In this document: positions 17,322 through 25,048 of the stretch, one piece after another
How the letters are laid out: each line of letters begins with the position of its first letter
Numbering within the stretch: position 1 is the first letter of the stretch
Assembly (NCBI GenBank): GCA_020697295.1
Contig: JAJFBF010000002.1
Span: 17,544-81,543, forward strand
DNA from: Moraxellaceae bacterium
Lineage (GTDB): Bacteria > Pseudomonadota > Gammaproteobacteria > Pseudomonadales > Moraxellaceae
Length of the DNA stretch: 64,000 bases
Reading direction: 5' to 3'
The notes under the pieces: generated by a model
The model's database searches: none
What the model was told of the DNA's origin: nothing
Seen by the model: the letters and a program-made list of their open reading frames with translations, nothing else
Position numbers and translations under genes: made by a program

Positions 17322-18632
17322 TCAGCCGGATTTTTTCTTGCTGCCGCCACTGCCGACCTTGCCTTTTTTGCCTGCAGGGGCGGGCTGTTCCGGCGCAGCC
17401 TTGGCCGCAGGAGGGCGGGTCAGGGAGCGGGGCTTGGGCGTGGCTGTGGCCGGGGTTTTCATTGCAGGCTTCGCCGGCGCCTTGCCCGGAGCCTTGGTGG
17501 CCGGCTTTGACGGGGCCTTGGCCGGAATGGTGGCCGCCGGCGCTTTCACGGGAGGCTTGGCGGGGGCTTTCGGGGCCGCCGGCTTCGCCGGGGCAAGGTT
17601 CGCCGGCGCCTTGCTCTTGCCGCCGGACTTCGCCGGGGGGCGGGAGGGCCGGGCCGCGGCAGAATCCGCCTGCGGCGCCGGCGCTGCGCTGGCCACCGCC
17701 ATCGATGTCCCGACCGGAGTGGCGGCGTGCTTGCGACGGCCGGCGCCTCGGATGAAGTTGGCCATGCGGACCAGATCCTCTCGAGCCTCGGGCAGGAGCG
17801 GCGCGAAGATCGGCCAGACATGCATGAGGTCAGGGCGCGAGAGCAGGGTCACCGGCACACCCGCCGCCAGCGCCCGGGCTTCCACGGCATAGGCGTCGTC
17901 GCGCAGGCACTCGTGGTCACAGACCGTGATGAACAGCGGCGGCAGGCCCGTGTAATCACCGAGGGCGGGGGAGGCATAGGGATGCGCGGCGTCCAGCGGA
18001 GTCTGCGCATAGACGTTGCGGCCCACCTCCAGCATGTTGGCGCCGAGCATGAAGTCGGTGGCGTCGTTGCCGCGGATGCTGGCCGAAGTCACGTGCAGGT
18101 CGGCATAGGGCGAGATCAGCACGGCGCAGCGCGGCAGGGGCCGGCCCTTGTCGCGCAGGGCGAGCAGGGTGCCCAGGCTGAGGCCGCCGCCGGCGGAATC
18201 CCCGGCAATCGTGATCTGGTCGCCGCGCCAGCCCTGCTTCAGCAGCCATTCGTAGCTGGCGACGGCATCCTCGATGGCGGCGGGGAAGGGGTGTTCCGGC
18301 GCCAGGCGGTAGGCCGGCAGCAGGACCTCGGCATTGAGCTCGCGCGCGAGGCGGCTGCACATATTGAAGTAGGTGCGGGTCTTGCCGCAGACATAACCGC
18401 CGCCGTGCAGGTAAAGAATGACCTGCTCCGGCGCCGCCACGAGCAGGCGGTCGCCGCGCACGCCACCGTCCTGCCAGGCCTCCGTGCGCACCCCCGGCGG
18501 CAGCAGCACCGGCATCGGAGAATGGTTCATGCTGCGGCGCAGGTGCCGGACCAGGCTGGCAGGGTCCTTGGGGTTGTGGCGGATGTACATACGCGAGAAC
18601 AGCTTCATGCTGTGGGCGATCAGGCTGGGCAT
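17322..18632 (-). CDS. HSL-type alpha/beta hydrolase with Ala/Lys/Pro-rich tail
   Basis: This is a hormone-sensitive-lipase family esterase. The catalytic domain spans residues about 1-300: oxyanion motif HGGGY at 76-80, nucleophile Ser146 in GDSAGG, His271 in LMHVW. The acid of the triad aligns with Glu241 in ECLRDD, where most relatives have Asp. Residues about 310-436 are a low-complexity tail of PAK/KAP repeats ending KKKSG, histone H1-like in composition. Such tails can bind nucleic acid or polyester granules; the role here is unknown. The 19556-20722 product has a shorter similar tail. Confidence 0.88.
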   Translation of the reverse strand: MPSLIAHSMKLFSRMYIRHNPKDPASLVRHLRRSMNHSPMPVLLPPGVRTEAWQDGGVRGDRLLVAAPEQVILYLHGGGYVCGKTRTYFNMCSRLARELNAEVLLPAYRLAPEHPFPAAIEDAVASYEWLLKQGWRGDQITIAGDSAGGGLSLGTLLALRDKGRPLPRCAVLISPYADLHVTSASIRGNDATDFMLGANMLEVGRNVYAQTPLDAAHPYASPALGDYTGLPPLFITVCDHECLRDDAYAVEARALAAGVPVTLLSRPDLMHVWPIFAPLLPEAREDLVRMANFIRGAGRRKHAATPVGTSMAVASAAPAPQADSAAARPSRPPAKSGGKSKAPANLAPAKPAAPKAPAKPPVKAPAATIPAKAPSKPATKAPGKAPAKPAMKTPATATPKPRSLTRPPAAKAAPEQPAPAGKKGKVGSGGSKKKSG

Positions 18633-18982
18633 GGCAAAGGCATCAAACGATAGAAGGAAAGAGGCCGACCATACCTGCTAAGCCTGAGGCCCGCCATGGC
18701 CGGTTGCGCCGGAAAACTGTGCGCAGGGGCCATGCTGACGGTGACAGTCGAGTAGGGCTGCACTAATCTGCCGCGATTGCCTGTCGCGGGCTCCGGCGGC
18801 GACAACCCCGGGTTGCCGCCGGGGATGGGCGAGTCGAGCCGCAGGCCGCCGGGACCTTCTTCCGTAGGTGACGGTCGGCGGCGCCTGGACCCGGGCCGCC
18901 GTCCTTGCCAATGCGACGGACGAGGGGGTTCGGGCAGCGCCCGCGAGAGGCGTGACGATAAGCCAGATGAAAAGGAGTCGAC
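18633..18982. other. Gene-free stretch between divergent genes
   Basis: About 350 bases separate the esterase (minus) and the SRPBCC gene (plus). The sequence is GC-rich with no convincing reading frame. Apart from the AGGAG site of the downstream gene I see no clear element; promoters for both genes must lie here. Confidence 0.6.
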
Positions 18983-19432
18983 ATGACCCTGCTGTGCCAG
19001 AGCATCGAGATCGCGGCCCCGCCGACGGCCGTGTATGACTATGTGACCCGTCCCCTGCGCTGGAAGGAGTGGCACCATTCCTCCCTGGCGGTGCAGGAGG
19101 TGACGGACGAGTCGCTGGTCGCGGGGCGGCGCTTCGAGGAAGACGTGGCGGCCGCCGGTCGCCAGCGCCACCTGCGCTGGATGGTGGAGGAAAGCCGGCC
19201 GGGCCAGCGCTGGCGCGCCTCGGCCTATATGGACGATGGCAGTACGGTCCGCCTGACCTATGAGTTCGAGGCGGCGGGGACGGGAACCCGGTTCACCCGC
19301 ACTCTGGAGTACGTGCTGGCGCCGTTCGTCCTGCGCTGGATTAACGACCTCTTTCTGTGGAAGCGGGTAGAGCGGGAATCGCAGGCGGCGCTGGCGAATT
19401 TGCAGGCGCGTTTCCCGGCAGGCACGGCCTGA
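18983..19432 (+). CDS. SRPBCC (START-like) family protein
   Basis: This 149-aa protein has the polyketide-cyclase/START-like fold, which forms a hydrophobic ligand pocket. It opens with the family pattern IEIAAPPTAVYDYVTRPLRWKEW and closes with a long C-terminal helix (WINDLFLWKRVERESQAALANLQARF). The LTYEFEAAGTGTRFTRTLEY strands are typical. AGGAG lies 6 bases upstream of the ATG. The ligand is unknown; similar proteins bind lipids or aromatic compounds. Confidence 0.85.
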   Translation: MTLLCQSIEIAAPPTAVYDYVTRPLRWKEWHHSSLAVQEVTDESLVAGRRFEEDVAAAGRQRHLRWMVEESRPGQRWRASAYMDDGSTVRLTYEFEAAGTGTRFTRTLEYVLAPFVLRWINDLFLWKRVERESQAALANLQARFPAGTA

Positions 19433-19555
19433 CGGCGTTGCCGCACGCGCCTCGTCCCCGGGTGAGTCATCCGCGCGGACAGCCGCCGCCCTTTGCCCGG
19501 ACGGGCTGGGGCAGGGGGCGCTTGCGGGCTGCGTTCCAGCGTTGTCCGCCGGGTC

Positions 19556-20722
19556 TCAGGACTTGGCGGGGGCGGCCGGCTTCAGCGGCTTGCGGACGGC
19601 CTTGGCGCCGGTCACTTTCGGGGCGGCTTCAGGATCAGTCTTTGGCGCGGCTTTAGAGGTGGCGCGGGGCTTGGCGGGCCTGGCGGCGGGGGCCTCGTCG
19701 CCCACGATGGCGGCCACGGCAGCGGACGCATAGAAGCCCGCCAGGTGGCGCCGCACCAGCGGCTCCAGCAAGTGCTTCTGGTGCAGCGCGCCCAGCACAT
19801 GCGGCGCGAAGCGGGTGGCCTCGCGCAGGGCGATCTCGCGGCTCACGCCCATCTCGTCGATAAGCTCGCGCAGCGGGGTACTGCCGTACTTGTCGAAGAA
19901 GGCGTCGATGCCCGCCTCGATCATGGCGCTATAAAGCGGCGTGCCGCGGACATGGCGCCAGGCTTCGTAGCCGATCACGAAGAACTCCTCGATGTCGAGG
20001 CTGGACACGCCTTCCTGGAAGTCGGCGATGCGCTTGTCCTTGACGATGTCCCAGGCTTCGAGCGCGAGAGAGCGCACCTGCTCCTGGTCAAACAGGCCGA
20101 GCAGGAACTCCTCGCTGCCTTGCAGCAGGTCGCGCAGGCTCTTCTGCAGGTAGGTGCGCAGGCTTTCCTCGAGGGTTTCCTCGATCGCGGGCAGGGCGTT
20201 GCGCAGCAGGCCGCTGCCGAGCGCGCTGGCCTGGCGCAGGCCGGGCAGGCTGCGCACGCGCGCGCCGCCATGGTGCAGGTAGCCGCGGATGCCTTCGACG
20301 ACGATGTCGGTGGCTAGCGCGGAGTAAACCGGATTGGCGATGGCCTCGTGCACGATCCACTCATGCAGTTCGCGCATCTCCAGGCCCTTGTCGAGGAACT
20401 CCTCGAAGAGCCCGTCGGGCAGCAGGTCGTTGAGCGTGGTGTTGCCATGCACCGGATGCGCGTAGAGCGCGCGGGCGATGTCGCCCACCAGTTCCGGAAT
20501 GGCGCCCGACAATTCGATCTCGACAGCGTAGCTGAGCACGGTGGCCTTGATCATCGCGGGCGTGACGGCCTCGTCGAGCGTGATGCGGCTGGCGTCGGCG
20601 AACAGTTCATCCACCTCGCGCGCCAGCAGCGCCGTCAGCGCGGGACCCTGCAGCTGGCTCATCACATATTCCACGTGGGCGTCGAGCAGGCGCTTGGCCT
20701 GCGGGTGCATCCGGCTCGCCAT
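19556..20722 (-). CDS. Hypothetical protein with AKP tail, paralogue of the 15370-16380 product
   Basis: I do not recognise this 388-aa protein. It belongs to the same family as the 15370-16380 product: LLDAHVEYVMSQL at the N-terminus, RSLPGLRQAS centrally and LLEPLVRRHLAGFYAS near 335. After residue 345 it carries a 40-residue Ala/Pro/Lys tail (ARPAKPRATSKAAPK) like that of the esterase at 17322-18632. It is acidic and helical before the tail, with no membrane segment. AGGAGG lies 8 bases before the ATG. Tail and location suggest a shared structure or granule, which is inference. Confidence 0.8.
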   Translation of the reverse strand: MASRMHPQAKRLLDAHVEYVMSQLQGPALTALLAREVDELFADASRITLDEAVTPAMIKATVLSYAVEIELSGAIPELVGDIARALYAHPVHGNTTLNDLLPDGLFEEFLDKGLEMRELHEWIVHEAIANPVYSALATDIVVEGIRGYLHHGGARVRSLPGLRQASALGSGLLRNALPAIEETLEESLRTYLQKSLRDLLQGSEEFLLGLFDQEQVRSLALEAWDIVKDKRIADFQEGVSSLDIEEFFVIGYEAWRHVRGTPLYSAMIEAGIDAFFDKYGSTPLRELIDEMGVSREIALREATRFAPHVLGALHQKHLLEPLVRRHLAGFYASAAVAAIVGDEAPAARPAKPRATSKAAPKTDPEAAPKVTGAKAVRKPLKPAAPAKS

Positions 20723-21045
20723 CTCGGCACTCCTCCTAGTGGGAGCTCATCCTAGCAGTTTGAAGGCCGAAAACCAGAAGCCCCTCCCGGGGAGGGGGCG
20801 TTGGGCGGAATCCTGTGTAGGCTAATGCTGACAACGCGACGGCGAAAGCCGGCGGTCAGGTGCGGCGCGGGCCACGCGGCGCGGGTTTGGGCCCACGCGA
20901 TGGAGCTAGCTCGCGTGGCGGAGTAGTCATCCGCAGGAATTAAGAGGATTGGATGTAGGACAATTGCCGTTGCCGCCGCGAAGGCGTGTGCCTAGAATTC
21001 ACTTCGATCCGGGATGGATCGGTACAACAATCGAGATAGAGGCTT
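20723..21045. other. Divergent promoter region upstream of the CsgD-like gene
   Basis: About 320 bases between the AKP-tail gene (minus) and the LuxR/CsgD-like regulator (plus). A short palindrome CCCCTCCCGGGGAGGGG lies near 20780-20800. No reading frame is convincing. Regulators of this type often have long leaders. Confidence 0.5.
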
Positions 21046-21720
21046 ATGGACGAGCATTTCCTTACGGCGGGCGTCATGTCTGCCAATCGCCCGCTGGGCT
21101 GGATGGGGAGCACTCCCCAGGCACCGGCGCACCTGGTTCGCCTTTTCGCGCGACACGGCTTCACTTTCGTTCCCCTCTCCCGGCATGACACGGCGGCGAC
21201 CCGCGGTTACTCGCTGGTGCTGATCGACTGCGCCGGCCTGGGCGTCGAGGCGGTGCAGGAGTATCTGGACTTCATGCATGCCGCACATCCGGACCTGCGA
21301 CAGGCGCTGGTCTGGGTGGAGTCGGGCAGCAACTTCGAGCATCTGATCCGCTGGCCGAGCGTGAAGGGCATCTTCCCGTCCGACTGCAACGAATCGCAGT
21401 TGCTCAAGGGCGTGCAGAGCATCCTGGCCGGCCACAACTGGCTGCCGCGACGCCTGCTTGAGCAGTGCCTCGAGAAGCAGCGGGGCAAGTTGCCGCAGTC
21501 GCGCTCGATGATTCCGCAGACGCTGACCGAGCGTGAGCGGCAAATCCTGCAGCATGTCGGCGAAGCTTCGACCAATGCGCAAATCGCCTATGACCTGTGC
21601 ATCAGTGAGCACACCGTCAAGACGCATCTCTACAACATCTTCCGCAAGATCCAGGTACGCAACCGTACCGAAGCCAGCAACTGGGTTCGGCAACACCTGC
21701 AACAGGAAAGCGTGCTGTAG
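21046..21720 (+). CDS. LuxR-family regulator, CsgD/VpsT type
   Basis: This 224-aa regulator has an N-terminal receiver-like domain lacking a clear phosphorylation pocket and a C-terminal LuxR helix-turn-helix (about residues 158-218). The HTH reads LTERERQILQHVGEAS, then ISEHTVKTHLYNIFRKIQVR with NRTEASNW, which closely follows CsgD of enterobacteria. CsgD/VpsT proteins control curli and biofilm matrix. The next gene encodes a CsgC/CsgH-like protein, which supports a link to amyloid fibres, though no csgA/B is in the window. Confidence 0.85.
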   Translation: MDEHFLTAGVMSANRPLGWMGSTPQAPAHLVRLFARHGFTFVPLSRHDTAATRGYSLVLIDCAGLGVEAVQEYLDFMHAAHPDLRQALVWVESGSNFEHLIRWPSVKGIFPSDCNESQLLKGVQSILAGHNWLPRRLLEQCLEKQRGKLPQSRSMIPQTLTERERQILQHVGEASTNAQIAYDLCISEHTVKTHLYNIFRKIQVRNRTEASNWVRQHLQQESVL

Positions 21721-21944
21721 GCGACTGCGGCTGTCCTCGCGCCGCCTTCGCATCCGCTCGCCGGGGCTGAGTTCCCGGGATCGCCGCCTTGTCAGGCCTC
21801 CTGTCGGGAGCGCCGGCGCATGGCGGGTCGGTCCCGGGTGCGGTTTTTCCGGACGGCCCTTGCAGCGCGCGTGAGCGACCTTGCTGCCCGCTAACGGCAG
21901 CCTTTTCTGATTGCTCTGTTTCCTGTTTCCTAGCGAGGTCAGTC

Positions 21945-22262
21945 ATGACTATTACTGCCCGCAATGCCGCCGTGAATGCGGTGTTGCATATCCGGCGCGA
22001 GCAATCCGCCGTGACGGTGAATCCCTGGGTCTGGGCCGGCGATGGCCAGAATTTCGAGATGCGCATCAAGGCCCTGCAAAGCGGCCCCTCCGGCGTGTCC
22101 GCCCTGCGGCAGAGCCAGCGCATCGAGATCAAGGGCGTGCAGCCTTTTTGTGGCGGCGAGATGCGTAATGGCCTGCGCCTCGGCGACCGTGTCGACTATG
22201 AGCTTGAGCTCTGGCAGAACGGCGCCATGGTGTTGAGCCGCAAGGAAAGCATCCGCGCCTGA
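21945..22262 (+). CDS. CsgC/CsgH-like curli chaperone-type protein without signal peptide
   Basis: This 105-aa protein aligns by eye with the anti-amyloid chaperone CsgC: FEMRIKALQSGPSGVSALRQ corresponds to the CsgC stretch RVQILSLREGSSGQSQTKQ, and LGDRVDYELELWQNG to SPDDRVKIVVTVSDG. CsgC and CsgH hold curli subunits unfolded in the periplasm. The N-terminus here (MTITARNAAVNAVLHIRRE) has no signal peptide, and upstream in-frame codons do not supply one. It follows the CsgD-like regulator by 224 bases. The assignment is by pattern and needs a structure comparison. Confidence 0.65.
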   Translation: MTITARNAAVNAVLHIRREQSAVTVNPWVWAGDGQNFEMRIKALQSGPSGVSALRQSQRIEIKGVQPFCGGEMRNGLRLGDRVDYELELWQNGAMVLSRKESIRA

Positions 22263-22315
22263 GTTGGTTCAGGCGGCAGGAAAGTCTTCTCGTCTCCTTC
22301 GCAAGTCGCAGCCAT

Positions 22316-22347
22316 AAAAAAAGGCCGGTAACTCCGGCCTTTTTTTA
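22316..22347. terminator. Bidirectional rho-independent terminator
   Basis: Seven A, GGCCGG-TAACT-CCGGCC, then eight T, between the CsgC-like gene and the convergent dienelactone hydrolase gene. Confidence 0.9.
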
Positions 22348-22404
22348 TGCGGTGAGGACGGACGCTGGCCGTCGCGCCAACGGTCCTGGCACGGAGCCGG
22401 ACGG

Positions 22405-23229
22405 TCAGTAGCCCTTCATGCTCCGGCGGCGGTCTTCAAAAAGGCGCTGGAAGAATTTCTGCATCTCCTGCCAGGATTCCTTGTCGGCGCGGGGGTTGTA
22501 GGCCACGTCGAGCGTGTTTTCCCTCGCGAGGCGGTCGGCATCGGTGCTGCTGAAGCCGTGGCGCGCGCCCGGATAGTTGATGAAGCGGTAGTCCACGCCG
22601 GCGGCCTTCATTTCCGCCTTGAAGGCCGCAATGTCGGTGGCGGGAATAAAGCTGTCGTCGGCGCCGTTCAGGACCAGCACGCGTGCCTTGACCTTGCCTT
22701 TCTGTGCCGGGGTCGCGGTGGCCAGGATGCCATGGAAGCTGACCACGCCCGCGAGGTCCATGCCCTGGCGAGCCATGTCGAGCACGATCTTGCCGCCAAA
22801 ACAGTAGCCGATGGCCGCCACCTTGGCGGCATCGACTTCGGCCTGCGCCTTCAGCAGGTCGAGGCCGGCCTGGGCGCGGGCCTGCGATACCCTGGCGTCA
22901 TTGGCGGCGCTCTGCATCAGCGCCTTGGCTTCATGCGCGTGCTGCGTGTGCTGGCCGTCACCGTACATGTCGATGGCAAGGGCGGCGTAGCCGAGCTGGG
23001 CGAGTTCGCGGGCGCGGCGGCGGGCGTAGTCATTGAGACCCCACCATTCATGCACGACGACAATGCCGGGGCGCTTGCCTTTCAGGCTGTCGTCAAACGC
23101 GTAATAGCCAACCAGGCGGGTGCCATCGGCTGACTCGTAGGGAATTTCCCGGGTCTGGATTTCCGCGAAGGCGGGCAGGGACAGGCCGAGGGCCAGGCCC
23201 ATCAGGCAGGTACGCAACCAGGCGCGCAT
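22405..23229 (-). CDS. Secreted dienelactone hydrolase family protein
   Basis: This 274-aa alpha/beta hydrolase of the dienelactone hydrolase family has a signal peptide (about 22 residues, ending PAFA) directing export. The triad is Cys143 in GYCFGG, Asp191/192 in NGADDSF and His224 in ARHGF. VVVHEWWGLNDYAR is the family's oxyanion region. Aromatic ring-cleavage enzymes are normally cytoplasmic, so the secreted form likely acts on other esters. The gene stands alone. Confidence 0.92.
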   Translation of the reverse strand: MRAWLRTCLMGLALGLSLPAFAEIQTREIPYESADGTRLVGYYAFDDSLKGKRPGIVVVHEWWGLNDYARRRARELAQLGYAALAIDMYGDGQHTQHAHEAKALMQSAANDARVSQARAQAGLDLLKAQAEVDAAKVAAIGYCFGGKIVLDMARQGMDLAGVVSFHGILATATPAQKGKVKARVLVLNGADDSFIPATDIAAFKAEMKAAGVDYRFINYPGARHGFSSTDADRLARENTLDVAYNPRADKESWQEMQKFFQRLFEDRRRSMKGY

Positions 23230-23331
23230 GGTGATCTCCTTTCGATGCAGGCAGGGCCTGTCACCATAACCGGCTTTGCCGGTTCCGGGAAATGCGACGA
23301 CGGTGACACAGGCGCATGGCGGCAGCGGCGT

Positions 23332-23715
23332 TCAGCGCAGGCTGGTGAGGTGCCGGTCGAGCCCGGCCGGGGCGACGGGCGCCGCTTCTGCCGGAGGGAG
23401 GGCCACGGCCACGGGAGGCGTGGGCGGGACCACCGAAACCGCCGGCGCGGGCGCGGGCGCCGGGCGCAGCAGCGCGACTTTCGCCGTGCCCTGGGCCAGG
23501 TAGTCGCCCAGCAGGCCGCGCAGGCGCCTGGCAATGTCCCGCACTTCCTCGTCTTGCATGTGTCCGGCGATATCGAGCACGGCCCGCGCGTACTCCGCAT
23601 TGTGCTGCAGCCAGACCAGGTCGATGACGCGACCGGCGCGCTTCATGGCCACGAACAGGCGTGACTGCAGCGCAAAGGTCGTGCGGTTCAGGCTGGTCGA
23701 CATGGCTTCCGACAT
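23332..23715 (-). CDS. Hypothetical protein with Pro/Ala-rich C-terminus
   Basis: I do not recognise this 127-aa protein. Residues 1-85 are helical and basic (SRLFVAMKRAGRVIDLVW, IARRLRGLLGDYLAQG). The rest is a Pro/Ala/Val linker-like tail ending DRHLTSLR. The start is chosen at the ATG with AAGGAGG six bases upstream. It lies upstream of the dienelactone hydrolase gene on the same strand. The size and tail recall phasin-like or small regulatory proteins, without firm evidence. Confidence 0.65.
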   Translation of the reverse strand: MSEAMSTSLNRTTFALQSRLFVAMKRAGRVIDLVWLQHNAEYARAVLDIAGHMQDEEVRDIARRLRGLLGDYLAQGTAKVALLRPAPAPAPAVSVVPPTPPVAVALPPAEAAPVAPAGLDRHLTSLR

Positions 23716-24209
23716 TTGAGCCTCCTTGTTCCCTGTCCCTCGCAAAGGAAGGCACCTTGGTTGATGGCTACCGGTAATTTGCGAAATTCATGCCATTCAG
23801 CGTCTGCACCGCCTGCGACCCGGCAGGACAGGGCGGCGCCAGCCGTTTGGGCTGGTGGCCGCCCTCACGCGGGCGAGAATTGCTGCGAATTTTGCAGGGA
23901 ATGGGGCGCGCGGCGGCAGGAGTGGCTCCCGGGAGGGGGCAGGGCCCTGTCCCCCGGCTTGCGCCAGGACAGTGCCGGCGCCGCGCGGATGCACCGATTG
24001 TGACGCGGGCGGACGTGGCTCCGTGTGCCGCCGGGTGGCCGTCGGCATAAGAAGGAGGGGCGGGTGAAACGAGGGGGTGGTGAGGGGGCCTGCCGGGGCA
24101 GGTTCCAGGCAAGGCAGGGAAGGGGAAATGACGCATCGAGGGGAAAGCCAGGTGAGGCGGAAGCAGGGGGCGGTAGGGAAGGGGAAATGACGCGCCAATC
24201 AGGGCGCAT

Positions 24210-24240
24210 AAAAAAGGGGGAACGATAATCCGTTCCCCCT
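24210..24240 (-). terminator. Rho-independent terminator, minus strand
   Basis: The 9-bp stem CGTTCCCCC/GGGGGAACG (loop ATAATC) is followed on the minus strand by six T. No obvious gene ends upstream of it. Confidence 0.75.
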
Positions 24241-24497
24241 GTGGGCCAACTCGCTTTTCTTCCTGCGCTCGTGGCCCGAGCTACTCGCTTCTGCTTTTTT
24301 TGCGCTCAGCAGCTGAGCAGTGACCGCAGGATGCTGAGCGTGGAGCTGGTGCCCGTGCCGGGGCCTGTGGTGGAGGCGGTTGAAGTCGCCAAGGAACTGG
24401 GGCGAAAACTCAAACCCGTTTTTGTTTTCGGCCGACTGCCAGCGGGGCATTGCAAGCCCGGTTCGCACGAAATTGTGTGCAGCTCGACAGGGGGAGT

Positions 24498-24533
24498 AAA
24501 AAAACGGGGAGCGCCAATCCAGATGGAGCTCCC
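24498..24533 (-). terminator. Rho-independent terminator-like element, minus strand
   Basis: Minus-strand GGGAGC, an inner TCCA/TGGA mini-hairpin, GCTCCC, CG, then seven T. It lies inside the gene-free region and may end a small RNA transcribed from about 24700. Confidence 0.55.
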
Positions 24534-24912
24534 GTACAGGGGGCCGGAAACGAGGGTGGCGTGTACCACCTGCCGAAGTGCCGCCGCGCTGTTGCGCAGG
24601 GCCGGGGTTCCGGTTGCCGTCCGTGGGAAGAAATTTCTTTTCAGCAAAAAGAAATTATTGTTTGGATGAAAATTGTTAGATCGAGTTCTTAGGTCCGTGG
24701 GGAATATCAACGGCCCCTGATGGAATGAGAGGATACTAGCCTAGGCTGATGAGATTACATTGTGGCGCTTTCGTTTGCGTTTTATGGCAGCAATTTTTCT
24801 GGTGCGGATGGAAAGAAGCGGATGTGGGTGAGGTTTTTGCGAGCCTCAATCGAGGCGGTAGAGACAATTGTGCGAAATTTACAGGTGCGCAGAACGGCCC
24901 GTAGCGGTTCAT

Positions 24913-24982
24913 CATTGAGCATTGAGCATTGAGCATTGAGCATTGAGCATTGAGCATTGAGCATTGAGCATTGAGCATTGAG
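24913..24982. repeat. Heptanucleotide tandem repeat (CATTGAG) x 10
   Basis: Ten perfect copies of CATTGAG are followed directly by about three copies of CGGAG (24983-24999). The array abuts a 19-bp hairpin behind the thiolase gene. The unit length is not a multiple of three in any gene I can support. Confidence 0.95.
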
Positions 24983-24997
24983 CGGAGCGGAGCGGAG

Positions 24998-25040
24998 CAC
25001 TGGCGGCTACGCTGCCCTGTAGGCAGCGTAGCCGCCAGTG
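24998..25040. terminator. 19-bp perfect inverted repeat downstream of the thiolase gene
   Basis: Arms CACTGGCGGCTACGCTGCC and complement with loop CTGTA, starting 9 bases after the thiolase stop. There is no T-run, so it may be a transcript-end stabiliser or an insertion relic rather than a typical terminator. Confidence 0.6.
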
Positions 25041-25048
25041 TCCCCTTT

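Larger units (their letters stand above)
23716..25048. other. 1.3-kb gene-free region with minus-strand terminators and repeats
   Basis: No frame here has convincing codon use or family similarity. Two rho-independent terminators oriented for the minus strand (24210-24240 and 24498-24533) suggest minus-strand transcripts, possibly small RNAs. Also present are a palindrome GCTCAGCAGCTGAGC near 24304, an AT-rich hairpin at 24632-24656 and a heptamer array at 24913-24982. The stretch 24640-24860 is much lower in GC than its surroundings, which could mean acquired or decayed DNA. Confidence 0.6.

Noticed and set aside
24241..24669. 142-codon frame on the plus strand in the gene-free region
   Set aside because: No ribosome-binding site or family similarity, and the terminators here face the other strand.
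24306..24710. 134-codon frame on the minus strand in the gene-free region
   Set aside because: No family similarity, odd composition, and it runs across a terminator-like element. Possible RNA rather than protein.
24913..24982. Considered as a CRISPR array
   Set aside because: Seven-base units without spacers; it is a microsatellite.
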